From: JAVBNO01 sp031551485
GTDB lineage: Bacteria > Bacillota > Clostridia > Oscillospirales > Ruminococcaceae
Assembly (NCBI GenBank): GCA_031551485.1
Contig: JAVBNO010000014.1
Span: 1 to 61,333 of the forward strand
Reading direction: 5' to 3'
Length of the DNA: 61,333 nt
The notes beneath the pieces are model-generated. The model was not told where the DNA came from, did no database searches, and saw only the letters and a list, made by a program, of their open reading frames with translations. A program made the translations under genes and the position numbers. Position 1 is the stretch's first letter, and every line of letters begins with the position of its first letter. Below are positions 42,049-49,967 of this stretch, piece after piece.

Positions 42049-43226
42049 CTCTCAACCTCCCTTAAGCAGGTTTGAAGGATGGCGATAATTTGATCCATAT
42101 CCTCGGGGGTATAGCGCTGGTCACAGGGCAAAGAAAGGATATGGTCCTCGATGTCTTTTGCTCCGGAAAAGCCGGCATCGAGTTCCTCTGCCTCCAGAAA
42201 GGCGAGGGCGGGGGTTGACCAGTGGGCCGGGCAATAAACCCGATGTTCGGCCAACAGCCGCTGAAGCTTGCGGCGGTCGTTGTTTATGTGCAGCGGAAAA
42301 AAGAGGGGGCTGTCCTGCGGCTGGAGATTGCAGAAGAACAGCTCGGCGGCCGGTGTTGGGTGCAAATGGCTTAAGAGTCTGGCAAAATTACGCCGACGCG
42401 CCATGATAATGGCTTCGCTGTCCACATGGGCCCACAGTCGGGCGGACAGTGGATCGATTGCATAGGGAGCCGGATCTTGCCAGACGACGGCATCCGCCTG
42501 CGTAAACATTTGCAGATAGCCTGGATTTCGGCTCTGGGGACTGGGCACATCACCCAGACGGGCGCTGCCCAAAAGGTAACAGCTCTTAAGGCGCATGGCC
42601 GCGTGACGGGGCTCATAGAAAGCGTGGTGAGGCACCAGCGGCGCGGGCGCCAGCGGATTGCCGTCCATGGCGACAGCGGCACCGCCACTGGGCATTCCCA
42701 TCCATTTGCGCAGGCTGGCCGCCAGATAGTGGGAGCCAGTGTGGTCAACATCCCGGCAAAAAACGGTATGGGTGATGTCTTCGATGATCACCGCATCGGT
42801 TTGCTTTGCCGCCGCCAACAGCGGGGGCGGCAACCTTGTGGAGGCAATGCCGAAATAACCCATATGTACGAACACCGAAGGGCACACCTCCAGCATACGC
42901 ATAAAATCGGCAGTGTCGGGAGAAAAATCTTGGTGGATATCATAAAAATAGATATGGTAGCCATGCGTCTGGAAAGGCAGGCAGACGCTGCCGCAGGTAT
43001 AGGCCGGAAGCAGGGCTATTTTTCGTGTGTCTTCAATGGAGTCAAGAATGAGCGAGATGGCGCCCCGGCCGGATGAGAGAAGCCTGTGGTCCATGGCGGC
43101 CCATGCGGGAGGATGGGATGGAGGAGGCGGTTCCGTTTCCTCCAGCCAATCGGCGGGGGGGAGAAAAAATTCGCTGCCGTACTCTTGGGTCGCATTGGGG
43201 GCATGCAGTTCCGACTGGACAGGCAC
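42045..43226 (-). CDS. Divergent PLP-dependent DegT-like aminotransferase
   Basis: A 393-aa protein with a loosened DegT fold: LLSSGRGAISLILDSI (about 49-64), LLPAYTCGSVCLPFQTHGY (about 72-90), VIIEDITHTVF (Asp to PLP nitrogen, about 145) and the presumed PLP lysine in SLRKWMGMPSGGAAVA (about 170). Sequence is far from EpsN, so the substrate differs. An alternative is a non-aminating PLP enzyme. Start GTG after GAGGTGAGG. Coupled to the FemAB-like gene. Confidence 0.75.
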   Translation of the reverse strand: MPVQSELHAPNATQEYGSEFFLPPADWLEETEPPPPSHPPAWAAMDHRLLSSGRGAISLILDSIEDTRKIALLPAYTCGSVCLPFQTHGYHIYFYDIHQDFSPDTADFMRMLEVCPSVFVHMGYFGIASTRLPPPLLAAAKQTDAVIIEDITHTVFCRDVDHTGSHYLAASLRKWMGMPSGGAAVAMDGNPLAPAPLVPHHAFYEPRHAAMRLKSCYLLGSARLGDVPSPQSRNPGYLQMFTQADAVVWQDPAPYAIDPLSARLWAHVDSEAIIMARRRNFARLLSHLHPTPAAELFFCNLQPQDSPLFFPLHINNDRRKLQRLLAEHRVYCPAHWSTPALAFLEAEELDAGFSGAKDIEDHILSLPCDQRYTPEDMDQIIAILQTCLREVER

Positions 43227-43270
43227 GTGGCCTCACCTCTTCCACAAATTTAGGTCTTTAGAATCCAACA

Positions 43271-43972
43271 TTACCGAGGCGTAACATAGGAGCCGCTTTG
43301 TCTTTTGGGGGCAGACAGGCGGTAGTTGGGCAACTCGACAATATCCATGTCGCCGCTGTCCACCGCCTTTTGGCGCAACACATCCAACCCCAGGGCACTT
43401 TCACCACCCGGGCAGGGCATGACATGACTGCGTTGGAGCACTTTGCCGGCAGTTTTAAAAAGAATGTGCAGATCCAGGGCAAGATTGATGTGGTCGACGT
43501 AATAAGTATCGTAGGAAAAGCGTCTGGCCCAATCCAATTGGGCCCGGCCATTGATTTGGGCCAGACCGGTGACACCGGGACGCACCAGGTGGCGTCGATT
43601 TTCTTCCCGGGTATAGTACGGGTAATAGGAAGGCAGCAGGGGGCGGGGGCCGACAAGGCTCATGTCCCCTTTTAGTATGTTGTACAACTGGGGCAATTCG
43701 TCCAGGCTGAATTTGCGCAGCACATGGCCAACTTTTGTCAGATTATCTTCGGTAGGCAAACTAGCGTCGTAAAGGCCGGTACGCATGGTGCGGAATTTAT
43801 AAATACGAAAGAGGCGGCCCTTTTTCCCCACCCGCTTTTGGGTAAAAAAGATGGGATCTTTGGGCGTTTCAATTTTAATGGCAATGGCGGACAGAAACAT
43901 CAAAAGCCCGCCAAGCGGCAGCACCAAAAGGCACAGCAGGATATCAAGCCCTCGTTTAACCGGAAGGTACAC
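43271..43972 (-). CDS. Bacterial sugar transferase (initiating phosphoglycosyl transferase)
   Basis: A 233-aa monotopic membrane enzyme that starts repeat-unit synthesis by moving phospho-sugar to undecaprenyl phosphate. One N-terminal hydrophobic helix (about 8-35), then FFTQKRVGKKGRLFRIYKFR (about 49-68), FSLDELPQLYNILKGDMSLV (catalytic Asp-Glu, about 93-112) and RPGVTGLAQINGR (about 140-152). EpsL/PglC-like, which favours UDP-diacetylbacillosamine-type donors. GTG at 43972 is nine bases after AAGGGGG; TTG at 43981 abuts that site. Confidence 0.93.
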   Translation of the reverse strand: MYLPVKRGLDILLCLLVLPLGGLLMFLSAIAIKIETPKDPIFFTQKRVGKKGRLFRIYKFRTMRTGLYDASLPTEDNLTKVGHVLRKFSLDELPQLYNILKGDMSLVGPRPLLPSYYPYYTREENRRHLVRPGVTGLAQINGRAQLDWARRFSYDTYYVDHINLALDLHILFKTAGKVLQRSHVMPCPGGESALGLDVLRQKAVDSGDMDIVELPNYRLSAPKRQSGSYVTPR

Positions 43973-44000
43973 GGAGGCCAACCCCCTTTGCGGATTGTTG

Positions 44001-44558
44001 TCAGCCGTTTTGGCTGCGGCGGCACCATGGCTGTACTGCGTAATCCTGCGCTGTCAGCGAAGTGACGACAAGATCGTGACGCTGGCCAAATTTGTAGATG
44101 CGCTGGCGAAGAACACCTTCTTGGACAAAGCCCAGCTTCTTGGCCAGGGCCGCGCTGGCCGCGTTATAGCTTAAGTAACACATGGCCACACAGGCGAGAT
44201 CAAGGTGGTCGAAAGCCGCCTCCAGCAATGTCATTAGCGCGTCTGTGCCCAGGCCTTTTCCGCATTTTTCCGGCCGCAGTTTAATGTTGAGTTCGGCAGT
44301 GCGGTTTTTCCAGTCCCAGCCGGTGAGAGTGACGGTACCCACTGCCTGGCGGTCTTCGTTGCTTTCAACCATCAAGCGGAGCACTGTTTTATCTTTGCGC
44401 ATATTGGCAAACCATTCCTGTTGGGCCGCAAAGGACACCGGCAATGCGTCGCCACCGGTGGTGGAAGCCGTGGCGGCATTGTTAAGCAGGAATTGCAACA
44501 GGGGCAGGTCGTTTTCTTCCACGGCCCGCAGCGTCACCAGTTTTCCCGTATAGTTCAT
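44001..44558 (-). CDS. GNAT-family N-acetyltransferase (RimJ/RimL/PseH-like)
   Basis: A 185-aa acetyl-CoA-dependent acetyltransferase. KLVTLRAVEENDLPLLQFLL at the start, AVGTVTLTGWDWKNRTAELN (about 85-105), the acetyl-CoA loop RPEKCGKGLGTDALMTLLEA (about 110-128) and YNAASAALAKKLGFVQEG (about 145-162). In this locus it may acetylate the 4-amino sugar, replacing EpsM, which is absent. ATG at 44558 follows AAGGAGGGG. The open frame to 44678 overlaps the preceding gene. Confidence 0.85.
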   Translation of the reverse strand: MNYTGKLVTLRAVEENDLPLLQFLLNNAATASTTGGDALPVSFAAQQEWFANMRKDKTVLRLMVESNEDRQAVGTVTLTGWDWKNRTAELNIKLRPEKCGKGLGTDALMTLLEAAFDHLDLACVAMCYLSYNAASAALAKKLGFVQEGVLRQRIYKFGQRHDLVVTSLTAQDYAVQPWCRRSQNG

Positions 44559-44575
44559 GAGATTCCCCTCCTTAT

Positions 44576-45883
44576 TTATGAATGAGCGCGCAGCATACGG
44601 TAATAGCTGTACAGTCCCGCTGTGCTCACTTTGGTTAAGACAGTGCCCCGCAGCGTCAAGCCACAGCGTTTTAAACACTCCTGCTGGCGCAAGGCGGTCT
44701 TGACGGATGTATGATTATGGCTTAGCACCAGTACCGCCTCATGAAAGCAGTCTTCCGCTTGTTGCAGCTCCCAGTGGTTCTCCAAGCTGGGGAAATCCAC
44801 TACGACCATATCATAGCGCACGGATTGGCGGCAGACAATTTTTTGCAATGAGCCTATGTCGACCTGACTGTCTTTTTGCAACGGGAGGATGATGGCGGCA
44901 GCGTTTGGTTCGCCGTTGGCGTCCACCCCTGCTTCTTTGATAAAGTTCTGGACAGGTGTATGAAGACGGGCAATGTCACTTTTGGACGGGCCCGCCGCAA
45001 TGAAAAGCGTTTGGTCTCCATTTTCCATTGCAGCTTGTGCCAATGCAAAAGAGACCTCCAGACGATCCTCGGTATCAGACGCGCTGGTGACCAATATAGG
45101 AGCGGCGGACTGGCGGACATTGAAGTAAAGCTCCCGGGCTGCCGTTTGGCGGCGCCGGGCCGTATTGGCTGTGGCAAAGACGGGATGAAAAGCATCGCTT
45201 GCAAAAAGGCCAAAATTTTCTGTGTGCAGATGGTGGCTGACATCTTCCTCGGTGCGAAAACCGCCATAGAGCAGCTCGTCCAGCAAGACAGCTAAAAAAC
45301 CCAAAATAAAGCCCCCACCCAGGACGATTGCCGCCAACATGAACGGCGCCATGTGGTTTGGGGCATCGGCAAAAGAAGGGCGGTCGATGACGACCAATGT
45401 GCCATCCAACCCTGAATCGGCTACAACGCCGGGGAAAATGCCAATGATGCTTTGTGCAATGTCAAAGGCGGTCTGGGGGTCGTCCCAGCTCACATCCAAC
45501 TGGATAAAAGGAGTGCCTGGAACTGTATGTACATTCAAGCTTTGCAGAAAAGCGTCGGCAGTTGTGGGCAGTGCCAAATCGTTAATCGTCTTTTGCAACA
45601 GCGTTTCCGATTTGAGAAGGTGGACATAAGTATCGGCATTTTGGGAAAGTTGGGAGATAACGGCCGCTTTGCTTGTATCGGTAATGACAAAGCTTGCTTG
45701 CTCGGACACATTGACCAGAAGAAGAGATTTGGAGCTATAGGTGGGGCTTATGAGGGTTGCGTATATGTAGTACGCTGTCACCACCAGCCCACAAGCCAAA
45801 AAGGCCGCTAAAAAGTAGTGAATATTCCGCAAAGCGGACTTGATGAGGGCGGACAAATCCAGCGTATTTTCAAAAGGTTGCAA
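44576..45883 (-). CDS. Wzz chain-length protein fused to a degenerate BY-kinase-like domain
   Basis: A 435-aa protein. Wzz domain 1-205 with two membrane helices (near 20-42 and 178-200), YSSKSLLLVNVSEQ and a long periplasmic-type stretch. From about 235 it resembles a bacterial tyrosine-kinase ATPase, but Walker A is lost: LVTSASDTEDRLEVSFALA stands where GxGKST is expected, and Walker A' reads FIAAGPSKSD. Only the Walker B-like MVVVDFPS remains. The tail GLYSYYRML has a small Tyr cluster. I chose TTG 45883 (AAGGGGG eight bases upstream) because the ATG at 45937 has no ribosome site and lies at or before the predicted transcription start. Confidence 0.8.
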   Translation of the reverse strand: MQPFENTLDLSALIKSALRNIHYFLAAFLACGLVVTAYYIYATLISPTYSSKSLLLVNVSEQASFVITDTSKAAVISQLSQNADTYVHLLKSETLLQKTINDLALPTTADAFLQSLNVHTVPGTPFIQLDVSWDDPQTAFDIAQSIIGIFPGVVADSGLDGTLVVIDRPSFADAPNHMAPFMLAAIVLGGGFILGFLAVLLDELLYGGFRTEEDVSHHLHTENFGLFASDAFHPVFATANTARRRQTAARELYFNVRQSAAPILVTSASDTEDRLEVSFALAQAAMENGDQTLFIAAGPSKSDIARLHTPVQNFIKEAGVDANGEPNAAAIILPLQKDSQVDIGSLQKIVCRQSVRYDMVVVDFPSLENHWELQQAEDCFHEAVLVLSHNHTSVKTALRQQECLKRCGLTLRGTVLTKVSTAGLYSYYRMLRAHS

Positions 45884-45941
45884 CGGCGCTTCCCCCTTGT
45901 CGTGAGATCTTTTTCCATTTAAAGGTAATTTCTCCATCCAT

Positions 45942-45970
45942 AAATTACCATATATTTACAGCAAAGTCAA
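45942..45970 (-). promoter_or_regulatory. Promoter of the leftward exopolysaccharide operon
   Basis: On the minus strand TTGACT (45965-45970), 17-bp spacer, TAATTT (45942-45947). Predicted start about 45935, which supports the TTG start at 45883 for the first gene. Confidence 0.55.
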
Positions 45971-45980
45971 AGATAGCATG

Positions 45981-46082
45981 TCGACATTTCCCGACAATTG
46001 CGGGACGCTTTTAAGCCAAACCGCAGGGTAAAGAGAAAAGTAATTTCTTGTTATTTATGGGAGTTTGGGCGGGAAATGTCGA
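45981..46082. repeat. 13-bp inverted repeat in the divergent exopolysaccharide control region
   Basis: TCGACATTTCCCG (45981-45993) and its exact complement CGGGAAATGTCGA (46070-46082) flank 76 bp. The left arm lies directly upstream of the leftward -35 box. Each arm contains TGTCGA, one base short of the Spo0A box TGTCGAA. Likely a binding-site pair for a regulator of both directions. Confidence 0.5.
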
Positions 46083-46101
46083 TGTAAAAAGGAGGTAACT
46101 T

Positions 46102-46143
46102 TTGCAATCTGACAAAAAAACAGGCGAACGATGGGTAAGATAA
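46102..46143 (+). CDS. Possible 13-codon leader ORF before the beta-helix gene
   Basis: AAAGGAGGT (46089-46097) is followed by TTG 46102 and the frame MQSDKKTGERWVR then TAA. The ribosome site is among the best in the window yet serves only this mini-frame. It ends 44 bp before the beta-helix start. Could be a translated leader or a decoy. Confidence 0.3.
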   Translation: MQSDKKTGERWVR

Positions 46144-46187
46144 TGATATTGATTTTCCTTTTTATTCCATATTGGGAGGTGGGTGGA

Positions 46188-47816
46188 ATGGTCGGCAGAG
46201 TCGGACTGTCAAGGCGGCGGATTCGAAAAGCGGCGCTGCAGTTGGCCGGAGGCAGTGCCAGTATATTGCTTGCTTTATGGCTGTCTGCCGCATCTGCCTG
46301 CGCTGTCAGTATCGCAAACCGCCCGGCGGATGAAAACGGACTGATCAGCAATGTTTATTTTGGCCTCTACGCCGACGGTACCCACCCTACCACTACGACA
46401 AAAGGGTTGAATGCGGCGCTTGCCTGGGCCGGAGAAAATGGTATTCGTTATCTTAAACTGGCGCCGGGAGAGTATGCTTTGGACGGCAGTCACAAAAACG
46501 GTGGTTTTATGAGCAACAGCGGCGTGCACTTTCCTTCCGCCCTCACCCTTGACTTAAACGGCGCCACCCTGCTGCAAACGGCTACCTCCTCCCCTGCTTA
46601 CAGTATGCTCTGCCTTTACGATGTGGAAAACGTAGTCATCGAAAACGGCACGCTGGCAGGTGACCGGGATAAGCACGATTACAGTGAAGACACCGATTAT
46701 GCCACCCATGAATTTGGCTTTGGGATTGATATACGGGGCAGCCGGGGCGTTCGCCTGTCCAACCTGAACATATACGGTATGACGGGGGACGCCATCTTGC
46801 TGAGCGGCAACGACAAAACGGTGGCCGGGGGCGGCGCTGTGTGCCGGGATATCACCATTGCAAACTGCAAACTTTACGATTGCCGCAGGCAGGGCATCAG
46901 CATTGTGGGGGCCCAAACGGTCAGCATTACCGGGACAAGCATATTCGGCATTGAGGGTACGGCACCCCAAGGGGGCATTGATATGGAAAACGAGTTAGAC
47001 TGGCCGGTCAGCCAAGTGGCTATCACCAACTGCAATATCATCAATAAGCAAGCCGTTATTTTTCAGCGGGGCAGCTACGCATGCCGGGTGGAAAGCAGTT
47101 ATATTCAGGGGTTTGTGGGGTTTGTGGAGGGAAGCAGTAATAGCGTGATTGACTGCGACATTGTAGACGGCGGCATTGTAGGACAGGATACGCCCAAGGT
47201 CCGGTTTGCGCTTGTGCAGGATAACCGCCTGACCGGGGCCGACATCTTGTTTAAGGACAGCCGAGACACCATCATCAGCGGCAATGTGCTTGAAAACGGG
47301 CAAATCGATTTTAATGCTTCCAGCGGTGCGGTGTGCCATAACGAGGTACGGCAAAACGGTGAAAGCAAACATTACGCGATGCGGGTGACTGGGTGTGTGG
47401 GCAAAGAGCCGGTTGATATTTACTGGGCGCAAAACCAGACCGAGGGGATATTCGCGGTACCTGTGGTGTGGAATTACGACAGCGGGTTTCGGGTGATCGG
47501 TGACGAGAAGGCGTGCCGCGCTTATATGGAAAAAGTATTGTCGGAGCGACAAAGCGTCACCGTCGGGGAGGACATTATCATGCCCACCGTGGCCGCCACC
47601 ATCGTCAGCAATTTGGCCGGGGACCATATTGTAAAGCGTAACAACGGCCCCCAGACAGGTGCCATTTATGCCGTTTGGCTGTTAAGCAGCGGCGGTGTCA
47701 TTATGCTCATCCTGCTGGCTGCCCGCCACAACGGTATGAAGGCGAAACGCCGCATGAACCGCCGGAGAAATCAAAAAGCGGACACCCGGCGGGTTTGGCA
47801 TATTGAAAATCAATAA
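46188..47816 (+). CDS. Secreted right-handed beta-helix (pectate-lyase-like) protein with C-terminal anchor
   Basis: A 542-aa envelope protein. Signal segment within about 10-40 after an Arg-rich start (RVGLSRRRIRK), then a pectin-lyase-like fold: a capping region with YFGLYADGTHPTTTTKGLNA, many repeating turns rich in Asn/Asp/Val such as VVIENGTLAGD, ITIANCKLYDC, VAITNCNIINK and TIISGNVLENG, and a late hydrophobic helix (about 488-508) followed by a basic tail. Probably a surface-anchored polysaccharide lyase, epimerase or hydrolase acting on the exopolysaccharide; catalytic residues not identified. ATG at 46188 follows GGGAGGTG. Confidence 0.82.
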   Translation: MVGRVGLSRRRIRKAALQLAGGSASILLALWLSAASACAVSIANRPADENGLISNVYFGLYADGTHPTTTTKGLNAALAWAGENGIRYLKLAPGEYALDGSHKNGGFMSNSGVHFPSALTLDLNGATLLQTATSSPAYSMLCLYDVENVVIENGTLAGDRDKHDYSEDTDYATHEFGFGIDIRGSRGVRLSNLNIYGMTGDAILLSGNDKTVAGGGAVCRDITIANCKLYDCRRQGISIVGAQTVSITGTSIFGIEGTAPQGGIDMENELDWPVSQVAITNCNIINKQAVIFQRGSYACRVESSYIQGFVGFVEGSSNSVIDCDIVDGGIVGQDTPKVRFALVQDNRLTGADILFKDSRDTIISGNVLENGQIDFNASSGAVCHNEVRQNGESKHYAMRVTGCVGKEPVDIYWAQNQTEGIFAVPVVWNYDSGFRVIGDEKACRAYMEKVLSERQSVTVGEDIIMPTVAATIVSNLAGDHIVKRNNGPQTGAIYAVWLLSSGGVIMLILLAARHNGMKAKRRMNRRRNQKADTRRVWHIENQ

Positions 47817-47859
47817 ACAGGGTGAGACCATTGAATCTTGAAGTAAGGAAGAGGCCGAG

Positions 47860-49752
47860 ATGCAAAAAAGAGGGAGACGCATTGTTATTTGGATGCAAAA
47901 ATACAGCTTGCTGGTGGGAGACTGTGCCTGTGCCGGCATGGCATTGGCACTGAGCTTTTTGTTGCGGTTCGAGGGGCAGATCCCCTTTGTTTATTGGGAA
48001 CAATTTCGCATTTATTTCAGCATGCTGGGCATTGCGCTTTTTCCGATGCTGCTGGTCTTTCGGTGTTACGACGAGCCAGTACGCAGTTTTGATATTCCCA
48101 GTACAATGCGATTGGGACAAGCCCTGATCAGCGGATTTATCATTTTTGCCGCTTTAAATTGGGGGGTCGCCGGTTACCCGATGCCCGGCGGCATCATCAT
48201 CAACTGCCTTTTGCTGACACCGCTGTTTTGCGGCGGGGTACGGCTGTGTTTGCGGGCGGGGGTATGGTTGTATGGCCGGCATCTGGCCCCCAGCAACGGT
48301 GAAGGGAAAAACGTGTTGATTGTGGGGTGCGGCGATGCCGGGCGTTTTTTAGCCGGCGAGGCCGCCTACCACCACGGGCATGAAATGAAAATTGCCGCCT
48401 ACATCGACGACAATGAACGTTTATGGGGAAGCACCATTAAGGGGATTCGCGTCATTGGCGGGCGGCAGACAATTCCCAGTGCCGTGAAAGAATACGGCAT
48501 ACAGGAAATCATCATCGCTGATCCAAGTCTTGATAAAAACAGCTTTCGGGAGCTTATCTCCCTGTGCTTTTCGACCAAATGCCAAGTACGGCAATTTGCC
48601 GCCATGTCACCCTATACCCCGTCGGATTTTTCGAAAGCGCGGATTACCGACCTGCGAGTGGAAGACTTACTGGGCCGGGATGCGGTGGAGCTGGATTCCC
48701 AAAGTGTGGCGGCCATGGTGCGGGGCAAAATGGTGCTGGTGACTGGAGGGGCAGGGTCTATCGGATCGGAAATCTGCCGGCAGGTCCTGGGGTTTGGGGC
48801 ACGGCATCTGGTTATTTTTGATATTCACGAGAACGGCCTGTTTGAAATTGACTGTGAGCTGGCAAAGCTGTATACCCGCAAAAGGTACTCCACCTGTCTT
48901 GGCTCCATTCGGGATGTGGCCCGGTTGGACGAGGTGTTTAAAGAATATCGGCCGGATATTGTGTTTCATGCCGCCGCCCACAAGCATGTGCCGATGATGG
49001 AATATAATCCCCTGGAGGCAATTGTCAACAATGTATTCGGTACCTACAATACCGCTACCGCCGCTGTTAAAGCGGGGGTGCGAAAATTTATCCTCATTTC
49101 TACCGACAAGGCTGTCAATCCCACCAATATTATGGGAGCGTCCAAACGGTTGGCTGAGCTTGTCATCAAAATGGTGGATCATAGCGGCGACATGGAGTTG
49201 GCGGCCGTGCGGTTCGGCAATGTTCTGGGTTCCAACGGCAGCGTCGTGTCCATTTTCCGGCGGCAGATTTTGGAGGGCGGGCCGGTGACGGTGACCCATC
49301 GTGACATCAAGCGGTATTTCATGACCATTCCCGAAGCGGTACAACTGGTATTACAAGCGGGGGCAATGGCCAGAGGCAACGAAATCTTTGTGCTGGATAT
49401 GGGCGACCCGGTACCTATTTATGATTTGGCCGAAAGTATGATCCGGTTGTCGGGGCTGGAGCCGGGGCGAGACATTCCCATTGAAATTACAGGGTTGCGA
49501 CCGGGTGAAAAACTGTTTGAAGAGATATCCTTTGATGAAGAAAATATGACGCGCACCCAAAACGATCATGTCTTTATACTGCGAAGCGCCGAAGACTTCG
49601 ACGATTTCCACTTTAGCCGGGATCTGCAAGCGTTGCGAGAGGCGGTGGTCGCCCGTGATTTGCATGAAGTGTACCGGCAAGTGGGGATGTATGTGCCCAC
49701 CTTTGCGAATAAAGTACCAGAAGAAGCGGAAAGTATTTTGGCAACGGGATAA
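47860..49752 (+). CDS. EpsC/CapD-like membrane nucleotide-sugar 4,6-dehydratase
   Basis: A 630-aa protein: four N-terminal membrane helices (to about 135), a CoA-binding-like Rossmann domain (NVLIVGCGDAGRFLAGEA, about 150), then an SDR dehydratase domain with VTGGAGSIGSEICRQ (about 295-309) and STDKAVNPTNIMGASKRLAE (about 408-427), where Met-x-x-x-Lys replaces the usual Tyr-x-x-x-Lys as in the CapD/FlaA1/EpsC family. Converts UDP-GlcNAc to a UDP-4-keto-6-deoxy sugar. It supplies the DegT aminotransferase encoded leftward. Length fits the long EpsC class. Confidence 0.95.
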   Translation: MQKRGRRIVIWMQKYSLLVGDCACAGMALALSFLLRFEGQIPFVYWEQFRIYFSMLGIALFPMLLVFRCYDEPVRSFDIPSTMRLGQALISGFIIFAALNWGVAGYPMPGGIIINCLLLTPLFCGGVRLCLRAGVWLYGRHLAPSNGEGKNVLIVGCGDAGRFLAGEAAYHHGHEMKIAAYIDDNERLWGSTIKGIRVIGGRQTIPSAVKEYGIQEIIIADPSLDKNSFRELISLCFSTKCQVRQFAAMSPYTPSDFSKARITDLRVEDLLGRDAVELDSQSVAAMVRGKMVLVTGGAGSIGSEICRQVLGFGARHLVIFDIHENGLFEIDCELAKLYTRKRYSTCLGSIRDVARLDEVFKEYRPDIVFHAAAHKHVPMMEYNPLEAIVNNVFGTYNTATAAVKAGVRKFILISTDKAVNPTNIMGASKRLAELVIKMVDHSGDMELAAVRFGNVLGSNGSVVSIFRRQILEGGPVTVTHRDIKRYFMTIPEAVQLVLQAGAMARGNEIFVLDMGDPVPIYDLAESMIRLSGLEPGRDIPIEITGLRPGEKLFEEISFDEENMTRTQNDHVFILRSAEDFDDFHFSRDLQALREAVVARDLHEVYRQVGMYVPTFANKVPEEAESILATG

Positions 49753-49775
49753 CATGTCGATTGTCTTTGACATAC

Positions 49776-49817
49776 AAAAACAGAAACAGGCCGCCAAAGC
49801 GGCCTGTTTCTGTTTTT
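49776..49817 (+). terminator. Bidirectional terminator after the dehydratase gene
   Basis: Perfect 19-bp stem (49776-49794 with 49799-49817), CAAA loop, A-run on one side and T-run on the other, so it can also stop the fatty-acid operon transcript coming from the right. A 146-bp stretch up to the DegV stop has one small GTGCGCTG/CAGTGCAC stem and no gene. Confidence 0.92.
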
Positions 49818-49967
49818 CAAAAGGAAGGCAAGGGAATGAAAGTCCCTGCATCAAATATTACGTAACTTTTGTGCGCTGGCCCCAAGCAGTGCACGTTTCA
49901 ACACCGCAACGCTGGGATGGTCATATGTGTTGTATTGCCAGATCAAATTTTCAATATTTTGAAGGGT

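Noticed and set aside
49822..49967. Possible small RNA between the dehydratase terminator and the degV stop
   Set aside because: Only one 8-bp stem and no promoter; convergent 3' ends explain the gap.
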